Positions 16,522 to 25,360 of a stretch of DNA of 64,000 nt are shown piece by piece (position 1 is the stretch's first letter; each line of letters begins with the position of its first letter). Source of the DNA: Ochrobactrum sp. CM-21-5 (GTDB lineage: Bacteria; Pseudomonadota; Alphaproteobacteria; Rhizobiales; Rhizobiaceae); the NCBI RefSeq assembly GCF_014253075.1, contig NZ_JACLZJ010000005.1:1-64000 (forward strand), in the 5' to 3' direction. Position numbers and translations under genes: made by a program. The notes under the pieces are model-generated. The model searched no databases and was not told the origin of the DNA. It saw nothing but the letters and a program-made list of their open reading frames with translations.

Positions 16522-17463
16522 ATGCTTAACCGTAGAAACTTTCTGGCGGCTGCTGCGCTTACCGCTACGCTGACCTTGCCAATGATGGCTTCCACTGCTC
16601 AGGCAGCTGACTGGAGCAAGGATTATCCAGAAATCGTTCTGGGCGTGATCCCAGCTGAAAACGCTTCGACCACTTCCGACCGTTATGCGCCTCTGGCTGC
16701 TTATCTCGGTAAGGAACTCGGCACGAAGGTGACCCTGCGTGTTGCAAACGACTATGCAGCTGTTATCGAAGGCCAGCGCGCTGGCAATATCCAGATCGCT
16801 TTTTATGGCCCGGCTTCATATGCTCGTGCAGTCATGACCGGTGTTGAAACCACTCCGCTCGTCAACCAGCGTCACGACACTGGCGTAAACGGCTATTACT
16901 CGGTTGTGTATGTTCGCGCCGACAGCCCGTACCAGAAGATGGACGACCTCAAGGGCAAAGCGATTGCTCTGGTTGATCCAAACTCGACATCGGGCAACAA
17001 CGCGCCACGCTTCTTCTTGAACCGTGACGGCTATAGCGTCGATACGTTCTTTGGTAAGAACTTCTTTGCAGGCAGCCATGAAAACGCAGTTCTTGCTCTC
17101 GCACAGGGCACCGCAGACGCTGCTGCTAACTCCTGGAATTCGGAAGACGATTCCAACCTTACCCGCATGATCAGCCGCGGCGTTCTCAAGGATGCAAACG
17201 GCAAGGTAATGACGAAGGACGATTTCCGCGTCATCTTCAAGTCGGACTTCCTTCCTGAAGGTCCATTTGCTGTTCTCAGCACTCTGCCAGACCAGCTCAA
17301 GACAGACATCAAGCAGGCTTTCCTCGACATGCCAAAGAAGGATAAGGCTGGCTTTGACGCCCTTTCCGATGGCAAGGATCAGGAGTTTGTAGCGACCGAC
17401 GCCAAGGAATATGAGCCAATCATCGAGATGCTCAAGTTCAACGACAAGGCTCGCAAGTCCTAA
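16522..17463 (+). CDS. phnD: PhnD, phosphonate-binding periplasmic protein
   Basis: A 313-residue solute-binding protein that delivers phosphonates to the PhnE permeases. Residues 1-28 form a signal peptide with a twin-arginine motif (NRRNFLAAAA) and cleavage after AQA, suggesting Tat export of a folded protein. The body shows the family's YGPASYARA and VDPNSTSGNNAPRFFL ligand-pocket segments. GGAGAG precedes the start. A strong hairpin follows the stop, so the permease genes beyond it are probably expressed at a lower level. Confidence 0.95.
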   Translation: MLNRRNFLAAAALTATLTLPMMASTAQAADWSKDYPEIVLGVIPAENASTTSDRYAPLAAYLGKELGTKVTLRVANDYAAVIEGQRAGNIQIAFYGPASYARAVMTGVETTPLVNQRHDTGVNGYYSVVYVRADSPYQKMDDLKGKAIALVDPNSTSGNNAPRFFLNRDGYSVDTFFGKNFFAGSHENAVLALAQGTADAAANSWNSEDDSNLTRMISRGVLKDANGKVMTKDDFRVIFKSDFLPEGPFAVLSTLPDQLKTDIKQAFLDMPKKDKAGFDALSDGKDQEFVATDAKEYEPIIEMLKFNDKARKS

Positions 17464-17478
17464 TCCGTAGAACAATTG

Positions 17479-17514
17479 AAATGCCCGGAACGTACCCTGT
17501 TCCGGGCATTTTTT
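17479..17514 (+). terminator. Intrinsic terminator/attenuator after phnD
   Basis: Stem AATGCCCGGAAC/GTTCCGGGCATT (12 bp, 7-base loop) followed by TTTT. Lying between phnD and phnE of one operon, it likely reduces read-through so that binding protein exceeds permease. Confidence 0.85.
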
Positions 17515-17516
17515 AG

Positions 17517-17563
17517 AGCATGATCCCGAAAAGTGGGAACCGGTTTTCGGATAAGATCATGCT
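17517..17563. repeat. Palindromic rhizobial-type repeat between phnD and phnE (copy 2)
   Basis: Forty-seven bases from AGCATGATC to GATCATGCT, with 44 of 47 identical to the copy inside phnH. The ends are inverted repeats (GCATGATC/GATCATGC) and the centre holds AACCGGTT. It sits directly after the phnD terminator, the usual intergenic location. Confidence 0.85.
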
Positions 17564-17581
17564 TGGTTAAAGGAATCTCGC

Positions 17582-18454
17582 ATGACGGTATCCTCACTCG
17601 ACGGCAACGGAGCAAAAAGCCTGCTTGCCGATTATCGGAGAGAAGTCGGCAAACGACGTCTCTACGGTATCGCGCTCCTCCTTGCGCTTGTCGTTATCGC
17701 CGTAGCTGCCTCCGTTGTCGCCGATGTTCGGCCGGGCACACTGGTCGAAAATCTCTTTCGCTTTACAAGCTATCTTGGCCGCATCCTGCCGGATCTGACG
17801 ATCGCGAATTTCTGGGGCGATCTGGCTGCCTGGTACTGGAATATCGGTGGCTGGCTCAAAATGTTGTTTGAGACACTGCTGATTGCCTACCTGGCAACGT
17901 TGATTGGTGCTGTGATTGCCTTTGGGGCATCCTTTGCAGCCTCGTCCAATATGGCGCCAAATTCCACGGTTCGCTTTATAGTTCGCCGTGGGCTTGAGTT
18001 GCTGCGCACCGTTCCTGAAATCGTATTTGCGCTTTTGTTTGTCATCGCCTTTGGTCTTGGACCGATGGCTGGTGTACTCGCACTTATGCTTCACACCACT
18101 GGCGCACTCGGCAAGCTGTTTTCGGAAGTTGTTGAGAATATAGACATGCGGCCTGTTGAGGGTATCCGTGCAGCGGGTGGGTCCGGACTGCAGGTTATTC
18201 GCTTTGCGGTGCTTCCACAGGTGGCAGCGAATTTTGCATCCTACGGATTGCTGCGTTTCGAGATCAATGTTCGCGGGGCTTCTGTCATGGGCTTTGTCGG
18301 GGCAGGTGGTATCGGGCAGGAACTGCTCACATCAATCCGCCAGTTTTACTACAGCGACGTTAGCGCCATCCTGCTTCTGATTATCGTGACCATTGTCGTC
18401 ATCGATCTCATTACGCAGCGGGTTCGCCACGCGCTTCTTGGCCGTATAGGCTAA
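17582..18454 (+). CDS. phnE: PhnE, phosphonate ABC permease (first)
   Basis: A 290-residue inner-membrane permease with about six hydrophobic segments. The coupling-loop region EGIRAAGGSGLQVIRFAVLPQ contains the EAA-type motif by which it contacts the ATPase PhnC. It is preceded by AAAGGA. A second permease of the same length follows 13 bases later. The pair probably forms a heterodimer, as in other alphaproteobacterial phnCDEE systems. Confidence 0.94.
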   Translation: MTVSSLDGNGAKSLLADYRREVGKRRLYGIALLLALVVIAVAASVVADVRPGTLVENLFRFTSYLGRILPDLTIANFWGDLAAWYWNIGGWLKMLFETLLIAYLATLIGAVIAFGASFAASSNMAPNSTVRFIVRRGLELLRTVPEIVFALLFVIAFGLGPMAGVLALMLHTTGALGKLFSEVVENIDMRPVEGIRAAGGSGLQVIRFAVLPQVAANFASYGLLRFEINVRGASVMGFVGAGGIGQELLTSIRQFYYSDVSAILLLIIVTIVVIDLITQRVRHALLGRIG

Positions 18455-18467
18455 ATGGGAGATTACC

Positions 18468-19340
18468 ATGACTGATGTAGCACAAAGTCTCTCCCGCGAA
18501 GCGCACGCGCATGAAAAAGAACTCCGGGCGGAACATGCCGAACTATTCGGCAATGCCCGTGCATGGCGCAATCTGGCGATTTTAACCGTATCTGTGATCG
18601 CTTCGGTCTGGTTCGCCTTCTATTGGCTCGATTTCTCGCTGCTGCGCATTCTCAATGGGTTGGGGCGTCTCGGCGATTTTGCACTGATGATGCTGCCGCC
18701 GTCATCCGGTGGCCGTTTCAGCCTTTATCTGTGGTCCATGATGGAAACATTGGCGATCGCGTATCTTGGCACATTGCTGGCCGCGCTTCTTGCTTTCCCA
18801 TTCGGTTTTCTGGCTGCGAAGAACATCATTCCGAATATCTTTCTCCACTTTGGCATTCGTCGCTTTCTCGATACCATTCGCGGCGTTGATACGCTGATCT
18901 GGGCATTGATCTGGGTATCGGTGGTAGGCCTTGGGCCGTTCGCAGGCATTCTTGCAATTGCCTGTTCGGATTTTGGTGCATTCGGCAAGCTGTTTTCCGA
19001 AGCCATTGAAGGCGCCGACAAGAAGCCAGTGGAAGGTGTTGTGTCTTCCGGGGGCAACAGACTGCACGGCTATCGCTTCGGTATATTACCGCAGGTTTTG
19101 CCGCTCATGGGCAGTCAGGTGCTTTACTTCTTTGAATCCAACACCCGTTCCGCGACGATCATCGGCATTGTCGGGGCAGGCGGTATTGGTGCCCACCTTG
19201 CAGAACAAATCAAGGTTCTCAATCTTCAGGACGTTTCATTCCTGATCCTGATGATCCTCGTGGCGGTCGCCGTTATCGATTGGTTCTCGTCCAAGCTTCG
19301 CCATGCGATGATTGGCAAGAAGGCAATGAAATCTGTTTAG
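18468..19340 (+). CDS. phnE: PhnE2, phosphonate ABC permease (second)
   Basis: A 290-residue paralogue of the preceding permease. It has a longer hydrophilic N terminus (about 35 residues, Glu/Ala-rich) before the first membrane segment. The EAA-type loop VEGVVSSGGNRLHGYRFGIL and the GIVGAGGIGAHL segment are conserved. The ribosome-binding site is GGGAGA. Last gene of the phosphonate locus; a partial palindromic repeat follows and the next gene faces it. Confidence 0.93.
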   Translation: MTDVAQSLSREAHAHEKELRAEHAELFGNARAWRNLAILTVSVIASVWFAFYWLDFSLLRILNGLGRLGDFALMMLPPSSGGRFSLYLWSMMETLAIAYLGTLLAALLAFPFGFLAAKNIIPNIFLHFGIRRFLDTIRGVDTLIWALIWVSVVGLGPFAGILAIACSDFGAFGKLFSEAIEGADKKPVEGVVSSGGNRLHGYRFGILPQVLPLMGSQVLYFFESNTRSATIIGIVGAGGIGAHLAEQIKVLNLQDVSFLILMILVAVAVIDWFSSKLRHAMIGKKAMKSV

Positions 19341-19375
19341 AGCGCCGTGCGTCCTTTCGGACGTGCTAAACACAA
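19340..19375. repeat. Truncated intergenic repeat / hairpin after phnE2
   Basis: AGAGCGCCGTGCGTCC-tttc-GGACGTGC resembles the left half of another repeat type common between Rhizobiales genes. The stem is short (CGTCC/GGACG). It lies between converging genes and may also aid termination. Confidence 0.4.
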
Positions 19376-19379
19376 TGCA

Positions 19380-20009
19380 CTAACCGTTGATTAAAGACTT
19401 CACGCCGTCTGCGACGAATTGAACTGCAAGTGCTGCGAGGATGACACCCAGCAGACGGGTCAGGATAGAACGGCCGGTTTCGCCTAGAAACCGGTCGACG
19501 CGTTCGGCAAGCATAAGCACAACATAGGTAATGAGCAGGCAGACGAAGATGACGCCAAGAAGGGCGGCACGTGGGCCGATGCCTTCAAAGGAGTTCGATG
19601 TCAGCACGATGGCCGAAATGGCGCCCGGTCCAGCAATGAGCGGGATCGCAAGCGGGAAGGCTGCTATATTGCGAATATGGTCTTTGGTGATTGCGACTTC
19701 TGCGCTCTTTTCCTTGCGTTCCGTCCGTTTCTCGAAAATCATCTCGAAGGCAATCCAGAAGAGCAGTAGACCACCCGCGACCCGGAATGCGCCGATGGTG
19801 ATGCCGAACATGCCGAGAATCTGGACGCCTGCGATAGCAAAAAGCGCCATGACAATGAAGCCGATGACCGATGCGCGCAGAGCAACCTGACCGCGATGAC
19901 TGCGGTCCATGCCCGGTGTGAGTGCCAAAAATAGCGGCGCAAGGCCTGGTGGATCGATTGTGACGAGAAGGGTGACGAAGGCGCTGAAAACCGTATCGTA
20001 GAACCCCAT
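19380..20009 (-). CDS. marC: MarC-family integral membrane protein
   Basis: A 209-residue protein with about six membrane segments. The family pattern is seen in VTIDPPGLAPLFLALTPG near the N terminus and in AIPLIAGPGAISAIVL in the middle. I start at 20009 (MGFYDTVFSA), preceded by AAGGGCGAG; a longer frame to 20114 has a hydrophilic N terminus unlike the family. Despite the name, MarC proteins have no proven part in antibiotic resistance and their substrate is unknown. It is convergent with phnE2 and divergent from gyrA. Confidence 0.85.
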   Translation of the reverse strand: MGFYDTVFSAFVTLLVTIDPPGLAPLFLALTPGMDRSHRGQVALRASVIGFIVMALFAIAGVQILGMFGITIGAFRVAGGLLLFWIAFEMIFEKRTERKEKSAEVAITKDHIRNIAAFPLAIPLIAGPGAISAIVLTSNSFEGIGPRAALLGVIFVCLLITYVVLMLAERVDRFLGETGRSILTRLLGVILAALAVQFVADGVKSLING

Positions 20010-20258
20010 GCTGAACTCGCCCTTCAGTTGATGTCGTTTGCGCTGTCGGCTGTCCGGATTGTAGACGATCAGGACTTCCTGGTCGATGCAAACAGCCCCT
20101 ATGGGCAACATCATTGCGCGATCTTTATGTGAATATCTTATAAGCTATTGATTTTTAATTCTTAATTAACGGCCAGAATCAGTCGTGAAATTGGCGTTTT
20201 GTGCTGCTTTCCTTTATAAAGTGACTTTATCGATTCTGTTGAGAAAGATATCTGAATA

Positions 20259-23072
20259 GTGTCAGATCAAACGCCTCCACCCGGTTCCGACGATATGCAT
20301 GGCGGCCCGAGCGGCCCCAGCGGTATCGAGCCGATTTCCATTATCGAGGAGATGCAGCGCTCTTATCTTGATTACGCGATGAGCGTTATCGTAAGCCGCG
20401 CTCTGCCTGACGTGCGCGACGGCCTCAAGCCTGTGCACCGCCGTATCCTCCATGCCATGAACGAGATGAACCTCGCTTACAATCGCCCCTACCGTAAATC
20501 GGCAGGTGTGATCGGTGAAGTGATGGGTAAGTACCATCCGCATGGTGACTCTTCGATCTATGATGCCCTCGTGCGTATGGCGCAGGACTTCTCCTTGCGC
20601 GATCCACTCGTGGATGGACAGGGCAATTTCGGTTCCATCGATGGCGATCCGCCAGCGGCAATGCGTTATACCGAATGCCGCCTGGAAAAAGTCACTGAAT
20701 CCCTTCTGTCGGATATCGACAAGGATACAGTTGATTTTCAGGATAACTATGATGGCCGCGAGCGGGAACCGATGGTTCTGCCAGCGCGCTTTCCGAACCT
20801 GCTTGTCAATGGTTCTGGCGGTATTGCGGTCGGTATGGCGACCAACATCCCGCCGCATAATCTTGGCGAAGTCGTCGACGGTTGCGTAGCTCTCATTGAA
20901 AATCCGGCCATTGAGCTGGAAGAAATGATGGAGATTATCCCTGGTCCGGATTTCCCGACCGGTGGTATTATCCTCGGACGCGCTGGCATCAATTCTGCCT
21001 ACACCACAGGTCGTGGCTCGGTCATCATGCGCGGTCGCGTAGCGATTGAACCAATGCGTGGCGACCGTGAGGCTATCATCATCACCGAAGTTCCCTATCA
21101 GGTGAACAAGGCTTCGATGATCGAGAAAATGGCCGAACTGGTGCGCGACAAGCGTATTGAAGGCATTTCCGATCTGCGCGACGAATCTGACCGCGAAGGC
21201 TATCGCGTTGTGGTCGAACTGAAGCGCGATGCGGTTGCTGATGTCGTGCTGAACCAGCTTTATCGCTACACGCCATTGCAGACCTCGTTTGGCTGCAACA
21301 TGGTGGCGCTGAACGGTGGCAAGCCGGAACAGCTCAATCTTCTCGATATGCTGCGTGCATTCGTTGCCTTCCGCGAGGAAGTGGTGACGCGTCGCACCAA
21401 GTTCCTGCTTAACAAAGCACGCGACCGTGCGCATGTATTGGTGGGCCTGGCGATTGCCGTCGCCAATATCGATGAGGTGATTGCGCTTATTCGCCGAGCG
21501 CCGGATCCTTCGACCGCGCGTGAGCAGTTGATGGAACGTCGCTGGCCTGCCGCTGACGTTGCACCGTTGATCCGTCTGATTGACGATCCGCGTCACCGGA
21601 TCAATGAAGACAACACGTATAACCTCTCAGAAGAGCAGGCCCGTGCTATCCTTGATCTGCGCCTGCAGCGCTTGACAGCACTTGGTCGCGACGAAGTTGC
21701 GGACGAGCTGAACAAAATCGGCGAAGAAATCCGCGATTATCTTGACATTCTTTCATCGCGTCTCCGCGTGATGACGATCGTCAAGGAAGAAATGATCGCA
21801 GTTCGCGATGAGTTCGCCACACCACGCCGCACCGAGTTCGGCCTCGGTGGCGCGGAAATGGACGATGAAGACCTCATCGCCCGTGAAGATATGGTCGTGA
21901 CGGTTAGCCATGCGGGTTATATCAAGCGTGTGCCGCTGGCGACTTATCGTGCGCAACGTCGTGGCGGTAAGGGTCGCTCCGGCATGGCAACGAAGGACGA
22001 GGATTTCGTAACCCGTCTGTTCGTCGCCAATACGCATACTGCGGTGCTGTTCTTCTCCTCGCGCGGTATCGTCTACAAGGAAAAAGTGTGGCGTCTGCCG
22101 GTCGGCAATCCGCAATCGCGCGGCAAGGCACTCATCAATATGCTGCCATTGCAGCAGGGTGAGCGTATTACAACGATCATGCCATTGCCGGAGGATGAAG
22201 AATCCTGGGCAAACCTCGACGTCATGTTCTCTACGACGCGCGGCACGGTTCGCCGTAACAAGCTGTCAGATTTCGTCCAGGTCAACCGCAACGGCAAGAT
22301 TGCCATGAAGCTCGAAGACGAGAATGATGAGATCCTCTCGGTCGATACCTGTACAGAATTCGACGACGTGCTTCTGACTTGCGCTGGCGGCCAGTGCATC
22401 CGCTTCCCCGTCACAGATGTGCGTGTCTTCGCGGGCCGCAATTCCATCGGTGTTCGCGGCATCAACCTTGCGGATGGTGACAAGGTCATCTCGATGGCAA
22501 TCCTGCACCATGTTGATGCCGATGCGTCGCTGCGTTCTGCGTATCTCAAGCGTTCGATTGCCGAACGCCGGGCGCAGGGTGCGGACGATGCGGACGATAT
22601 CGTCGTCGTCGGTGAAGAAGTCGGCGCAGAAGCCGAGCTTTCGGAAGAGCTCTATCAGGAACTGAAGGCGCGCGAACAAACCGTGCTTACCGTGAGTGAG
22701 TACGGTTACGGCAAGCGTTCCTCGTCCTATGAATTCCGTGTTTCGGGCCGTGGGGGCAAGGGAATTCGCGCCACAGATACATCGAAAACCGACGAGATCG
22801 GCAAACTTGTGGCTTTGTTCCCAGTCGAAGCCAGCGATCAGATTCTGCTCGTTTCGGACGGCGGCCAGCTTATCCGTGTGCCGATTGACGGCATTCGTAT
22901 CGCCGGACGTTCGACCAAGGGTGTCACGATCTTCAATACCGCAGATGGTGAAAAGGTCGTCTCCGTGGAGCGTATTTCCGAAGCGGAAAGCGATGAGGAG
23001 AACGGCAATGGCGATGTGGACGGCAGCGATATTGTACCCGAATCTGAAGCGCCTGCTGAAAGTGAAGAGTAA
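20259..23072 (+). CDS. gyrA: DNA gyrase subunit A
   Basis: The 937-residue breakage-reunion subunit of gyrase, starting with GTG. The active-site tyrosine is Tyr137 (AAMRYTE; E. coli Tyr122). The quinolone-resistance region reads [10 protein letters not shown]. Ser98 and Asp102 (E. coli 83 and 87) are the susceptible-type residues; the residue after Ser98 is Ser rather than Ala. The C-terminal wrapping domain carries the GyrA box QRRGGKG. Relative to E. coli there is an N-terminal extension of about 15 residues and a different acidic tail. Two hairpin terminators follow. Confidence 0.98.
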   Translation: MSDQTPPPGSDDMHGGPSGPSGIEPISIIEEMQRSYLDYAMSVIVSRALPDVRDGLKPVHRRILHAMNEMNLAYNRPYRKSAGVIGEVMGKYHPHGDSSIYDALVRMAQDFSLRDPLVDGQGNFGSIDGDPPAAMRYTECRLEKVTESLLSDIDKDTVDFQDNYDGREREPMVLPARFPNLLVNGSGGIAVGMATNIPPHNLGEVVDGCVALIENPAIELEEMMEIIPGPDFPTGGIILGRAGINSAYTTGRGSVIMRGRVAIEPMRGDREAIIITEVPYQVNKASMIEKMAELVRDKRIEGISDLRDESDREGYRVVVELKRDAVADVVLNQLYRYTPLQTSFGCNMVALNGGKPEQLNLLDMLRAFVAFREEVVTRRTKFLLNKARDRAHVLVGLAIAVANIDEVIALIRRAPDPSTAREQLMERRWPAADVAPLIRLIDDPRHRINEDNTYNLSEEQARAILDLRLQRLTALGRDEVADELNKIGEEIRDYLDILSSRLRVMTIVKEEMIAVRDEFATPRRTEFGLGGAEMDDEDLIAREDMVVTVSHAGYIKRVPLATYRAQRRGGKGRSGMATKDEDFVTRLFVANTHTAVLFFSSRGIVYKEKVWRLPVGNPQSRGKALINMLPLQQGERITTIMPLPEDEESWANLDVMFSTTRGTVRRNKLSDFVQVNRNGKIAMKLEDENDEILSVDTCTEFDDVLLTCAGGQCIRFPVTDVRVFAGRNSIGVRGINLADGDKVISMAILHHVDADASLRSAYLKRSIAERRAQGADDADDIVVVGEEVGAEAELSEELYQELKAREQTVLTVSEYGYGKRSSSYEFRVSGRGGKGIRATDTSKTDEIGKLVALFPVEASDQILLVSDGGQLIRVPIDGIRIAGRSTKGVTIFNTADGEKVVSVERISEAESDEENGNGDVDGSDIVPESEAPAESEE

Positions 23073-23077
23073 TTCGA

Positions 23078-23107
23078 AATGCCTGGCCAAAAGCCGGGCA
23101 TTCTTCT
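23078..23107 (+). terminator. Hairpin just after gyrA
   Basis: AATGCCTGGC/GCCGGGCATT stem with one G-T pair and loop CAAAA, followed by CTTCT. Five bases past the gyrA stop. Confidence 0.65.
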
Positions 23108-23116
23108 GATTCCATG

Positions 23117-23150
23117 AAAAAGGCCGATGGCGGGAACCATCGGCCTTTTT
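23117..23150. terminator. Bidirectional terminator between gyrA and small membrane gene
   Basis: Perfect 14-bp stem AAAAAGGCCGATGG/CCATCGGCCTTTTT with a 6-base loop. A-run and T-run on its two sides let it stop transcription from gyrA (plus) and from the small gene at 23251-23400 (minus). Confidence 0.9.
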
Positions 23151-23250
23151 CAGATGCCAAGACTGGAGGAATTGGCGATCACAGGAACACGACTGACGGA
23201 CAGCAAGTTCAAGCGCTTTGGCGCGAACTCGTCTGCCTCAAGAATGGCTT

Positions 23251-23400
23251 TCAGCGCGAACGCATGTTGCGCAAGGTGTTGAGATCAAACGCAACCTGCC
23301 GCACGCGCTGGCGCTTGGTTTCATTCTCTTCGAGAAGCAATATGATTGCCGAAGCGGCCATGGCCACCATCATGGATAATGCCAGAAGAAAGATCATCAT
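23251..23400 (-). CDS. Small single-pass membrane protein (49 residues)
   Basis: The frame encodes a hydrophobic segment (MMIFLLALSMMVAMAAS then AIILLL) followed by a basic/acidic tail ending NTLRNMRSR. A good ribosome-binding site (AAAGGA, 8 bases upstream) and the facing terminator at 23117-23150 support it as a real gene. Topology would be N-terminal membrane anchor with a C-terminal tail of about 26 residues. I do not recognise a family; the tail (KRQRVRQVAFDLNTLRNM) looks helical. Confidence 0.65.
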   Translation of the reverse strand: MMIFLLALSMMVAMAASAIILLLEENETKRQRVRQVAFDLNTLRNMRSR

Positions 23401-23595
23401 CGTGTTATCCTTTCGACATACATACGCTTGAGAAACGAAAAGGTTGCACCGAATTTGCGCCTACTCTGGTAAATCGGTTGTGAACTTTCACTGAAATCGC
23501 TGTTCATGTCGCATTCATCTGTTTTCTTGGTTTCCGATTTCTTATCTGTCGTGGTTGTTGTTGAAAATTCGATCAGAAAAGGCTAGCTGGGAGAA

Positions 23596-24090
23596 ATGAC
23601 GATCGCGATCTATGCGGGCTCCTTCGACCCGGTAACCAATGGCCATATGGATGTCCTGAAAGGTGCGTTGCGCCTTGCCGATCAGGTTATTGTCGCCATT
23701 GGCATTCATCCCGGAAAAAAACCGCTGTTCAGTTTCGAGGAGCGTGTCGAGCTAATTGGCCAAAGCTCCCGAGCTGTACTTGCGAAAGACGCCAAACGCG
23801 TTTCGGTGATTTCATTTGATGGTCTGGTGATCGATGCGGCGCGAAAGCATGGCGCACAGCTGATGGTGCGCGGGCTGCGTGACGGAACCGATCTTGATTA
23901 TGAAATGCAAATGGCGGGTATGAATGGCACCATAGCACCGGAGCTGCAGACGGTTTTCCTGCCCGCTGATCCCGCTGTACGCACGATTACCGCCACATTG
24001 GTTCGCCAGATTGCTTCCATGGGAGGCGATATACGGCCATTTGTACCCGTGGCTGTCGCCATTGCCCTTGAAACAAAATTCAAATCCTGA
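23596..24090 (+). CDS. coaD: Phosphopantetheine adenylyltransferase
   Basis: A 164-residue nucleotidyltransferase for the fourth step of coenzyme A synthesis, joining 4'-phosphopantetheine and ATP to dephospho-CoA. The N-terminal [12 protein letters not shown] contains the TxGH motif that binds [17 protein letters not shown] is the conserved substrate loop, and the ISSTLVR-type motif appears as [15 protein letters not shown]. Normal length. It is followed 20 bases later by an exported cyclophilin. Confidence 0.97.
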   Translation: MTIAIYAGSFDPVTNGHMDVLKGALRLADQVIVAIGIHPGKKPLFSFEERVELIGQSSRAVLAKDAKRVSVISFDGLVIDAARKHGAQLMVRGLRDGTDLDYEMQMAGMNGTIAPELQTVFLPADPAVRTITATLVRQIASMGGDIRPFVPVAVAIALETKFKS

Positions 24091-24110
24091 TTGCAGGGAG
24101 TTTCTCGATT

Positions 24111-24686
24111 ATGTCTTTCATTCGTTCGGCACTTGCCGCAACCGCACTGTTTGCGCTTTCTCTAGGCACGGTTCAGACGACATTCGCCGCCAATGCCGAC
24201 AATACGGTTGTCCTGCAACTTAAGGGCGGCGAAATCGCAATTCAGCTGCGTCCCGACCTTGCGCCAAAGCACGTCGCCCAAATCGAAAAGCTGGTTCGTG
24301 AAGGCGCCTATGACGGTGTTGCCTTCCACCGTGTGATTCCCGGCTTCATGGCACAGACCGGCGATGTGAAATTTGGCAACATGGACAAGGGTTTCAATGC
24401 CTCCCGAGTTGGCACCGGCGGCTCCGACTATCCGGATATCCCGGCTGAATTTTCCAAAGAGCCTTTTGTGCGCGGAACAGTCGGTATGGCGCGCAGCCAA
24501 AACCCGAACTCGGCCAACTCCCAGTTTTTTATCATGTTTGACGACGGTGCGTTTCTCAACGGACAGTACACTGTGGTTGGCAAGGTTATCAGCGGTATGG
24601 ACGCCGTGGACAAGATAAAAAAGGGCAGCGAAGCCGATAATGGCGCGGTAGAAAATCCCGACAAGATCATCAAGGCCACGCTTTAG
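24111..24686 (+). CDS. ppiA: Exported cyclophilin-type peptidyl-prolyl isomerase
   Basis: A 191-residue cyclophilin with an N-terminal signal peptide (about residues 1-27, ending TFAA), so it acts on proline bonds of proteins in the periplasm. Catalytic-pocket motifs are present: FHRVIPGFMAQTGD, MARSQNPNSANSQFFIMF and LNGQYTVVGKV. The usual cyclophilin Trp near the end of the active site is replaced by an Asn-containing FLNGQYT stretch, as in many bacterial PpiA. It is 38 bases from a second, signal-less paralogue. Confidence 0.92.
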   Translation: MSFIRSALAATALFALSLGTVQTTFAANADNTVVLQLKGGEIAIQLRPDLAPKHVAQIEKLVREGAYDGVAFHRVIPGFMAQTGDVKFGNMDKGFNASRVGTGGSDYPDIPAEFSKEPFVRGTVGMARSQNPNSANSQFFIMFDDGAFLNGQYTVVGKVISGMDAVDKIKKGSEADNGAVENPDKIIKATL

Positions 24687-24724
24687 GCCGACAAGAAATA
24701 AGTCTTAAAACAGGAGAGGCCCCA

Positions 24725-25231
24725 ATGGCTTACAAAGACCCCGAAAACACACTCGTTCTGGAAACCACCAAGGGCAACGTCGTTCTCGAACTTTATCCCG
24801 ATCTGGCTCCCGGCCATGTCGAGCGCATCAAGGAACTGGCACGTGAGGGCGCTTACGACGGCGTCGTGTTCCACCGTGTGATCGACGGCTTCATGGCGCA
24901 GACGGGTGACGTGAAGTTCGGCAAGACCGATGCAGCTACGTTCAACCCATCGCGCGCAGGCATGGGCGGTTCGGACAAGCCGGACCTGAAGGCTGAATTC
25001 TCCAATGGCCAACACAAGCGCGGCACGGCGTCGATGGCCCGCTCGCAGAACCCGAACTCGGCCAACTCGCAGTTTTTCATCTGCTTTGCCGATGCTCCAT
25101 GGCTTGACCGTCAATACACCGTTTGGGGTCAGGTTATCGAAGGCATGGAGAATGTCGACACCATCAAACGCGGTGAGCCGGTCGCCGATCCGGACAAGAT
25201 CGTGACAGCACGCATCGCAGCCGATATCTGA
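24725..25231 (+). CDS. ppiB: Cytoplasmic cyclophilin-type peptidyl-prolyl isomerase
   Basis: A 168-residue cyclophilin without a signal peptide. FHRVIDGFMAQTGDV, MARSQNPNSANSQFFICF and PWLDRQYTVWGQV are the conserved active-site blocks; here the Trp-containing LDRQYTVWG form is present. It is closely similar to the exported isomerase just upstream, indicating an old tandem duplication with one copy gaining export. A GGAGAGG ribosome-binding site precedes it. Confidence 0.94.
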   Translation: MAYKDPENTLVLETTKGNVVLELYPDLAPGHVERIKELAREGAYDGVVFHRVIDGFMAQTGDVKFGKTDAATFNPSRAGMGGSDKPDLKAEFSNGQHKRGTASMARSQNPNSANSQFFICFADAPWLDRQYTVWGQVIEGMENVDTIKRGEPVADPDKIVTARIAADI

Positions 25232-25259
25232 TCTCACCAGTTGTAGTTAGCATTATTGC

Positions 25260-25287
25260 GGCTCCGGTGCTTAAGGCTGCCGGAGCC
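25260..25287 (+). terminator. Hairpin after ppiB
   Basis: GGCTCCGG/CCGGAGCC perfect 8-bp stem with a 12-base loop, followed by GACTTTA. T-run is weak, so efficiency is uncertain. Confidence 0.5.
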
Positions 25288-25360
25288 GACTTTATTAGAT
25301 GCATTTCCGAACGCGAAACCCCTTTGCATTTTCGCTGGACATGTCCGCACGAGGTTCACC

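Noticed and set aside
20262-21596. 444-codon minus-strand frame antisense to gyrA
   Set aside because: Long only because of codon bias in gyrA; composition (many His, Arg, Asn) is not protein-like.
23114-23431. Plus-strand 105-codon open frame after gyrA
   Set aside because: It runs through a strong bidirectional terminator and is antisense to a better supported 49-residue gene.
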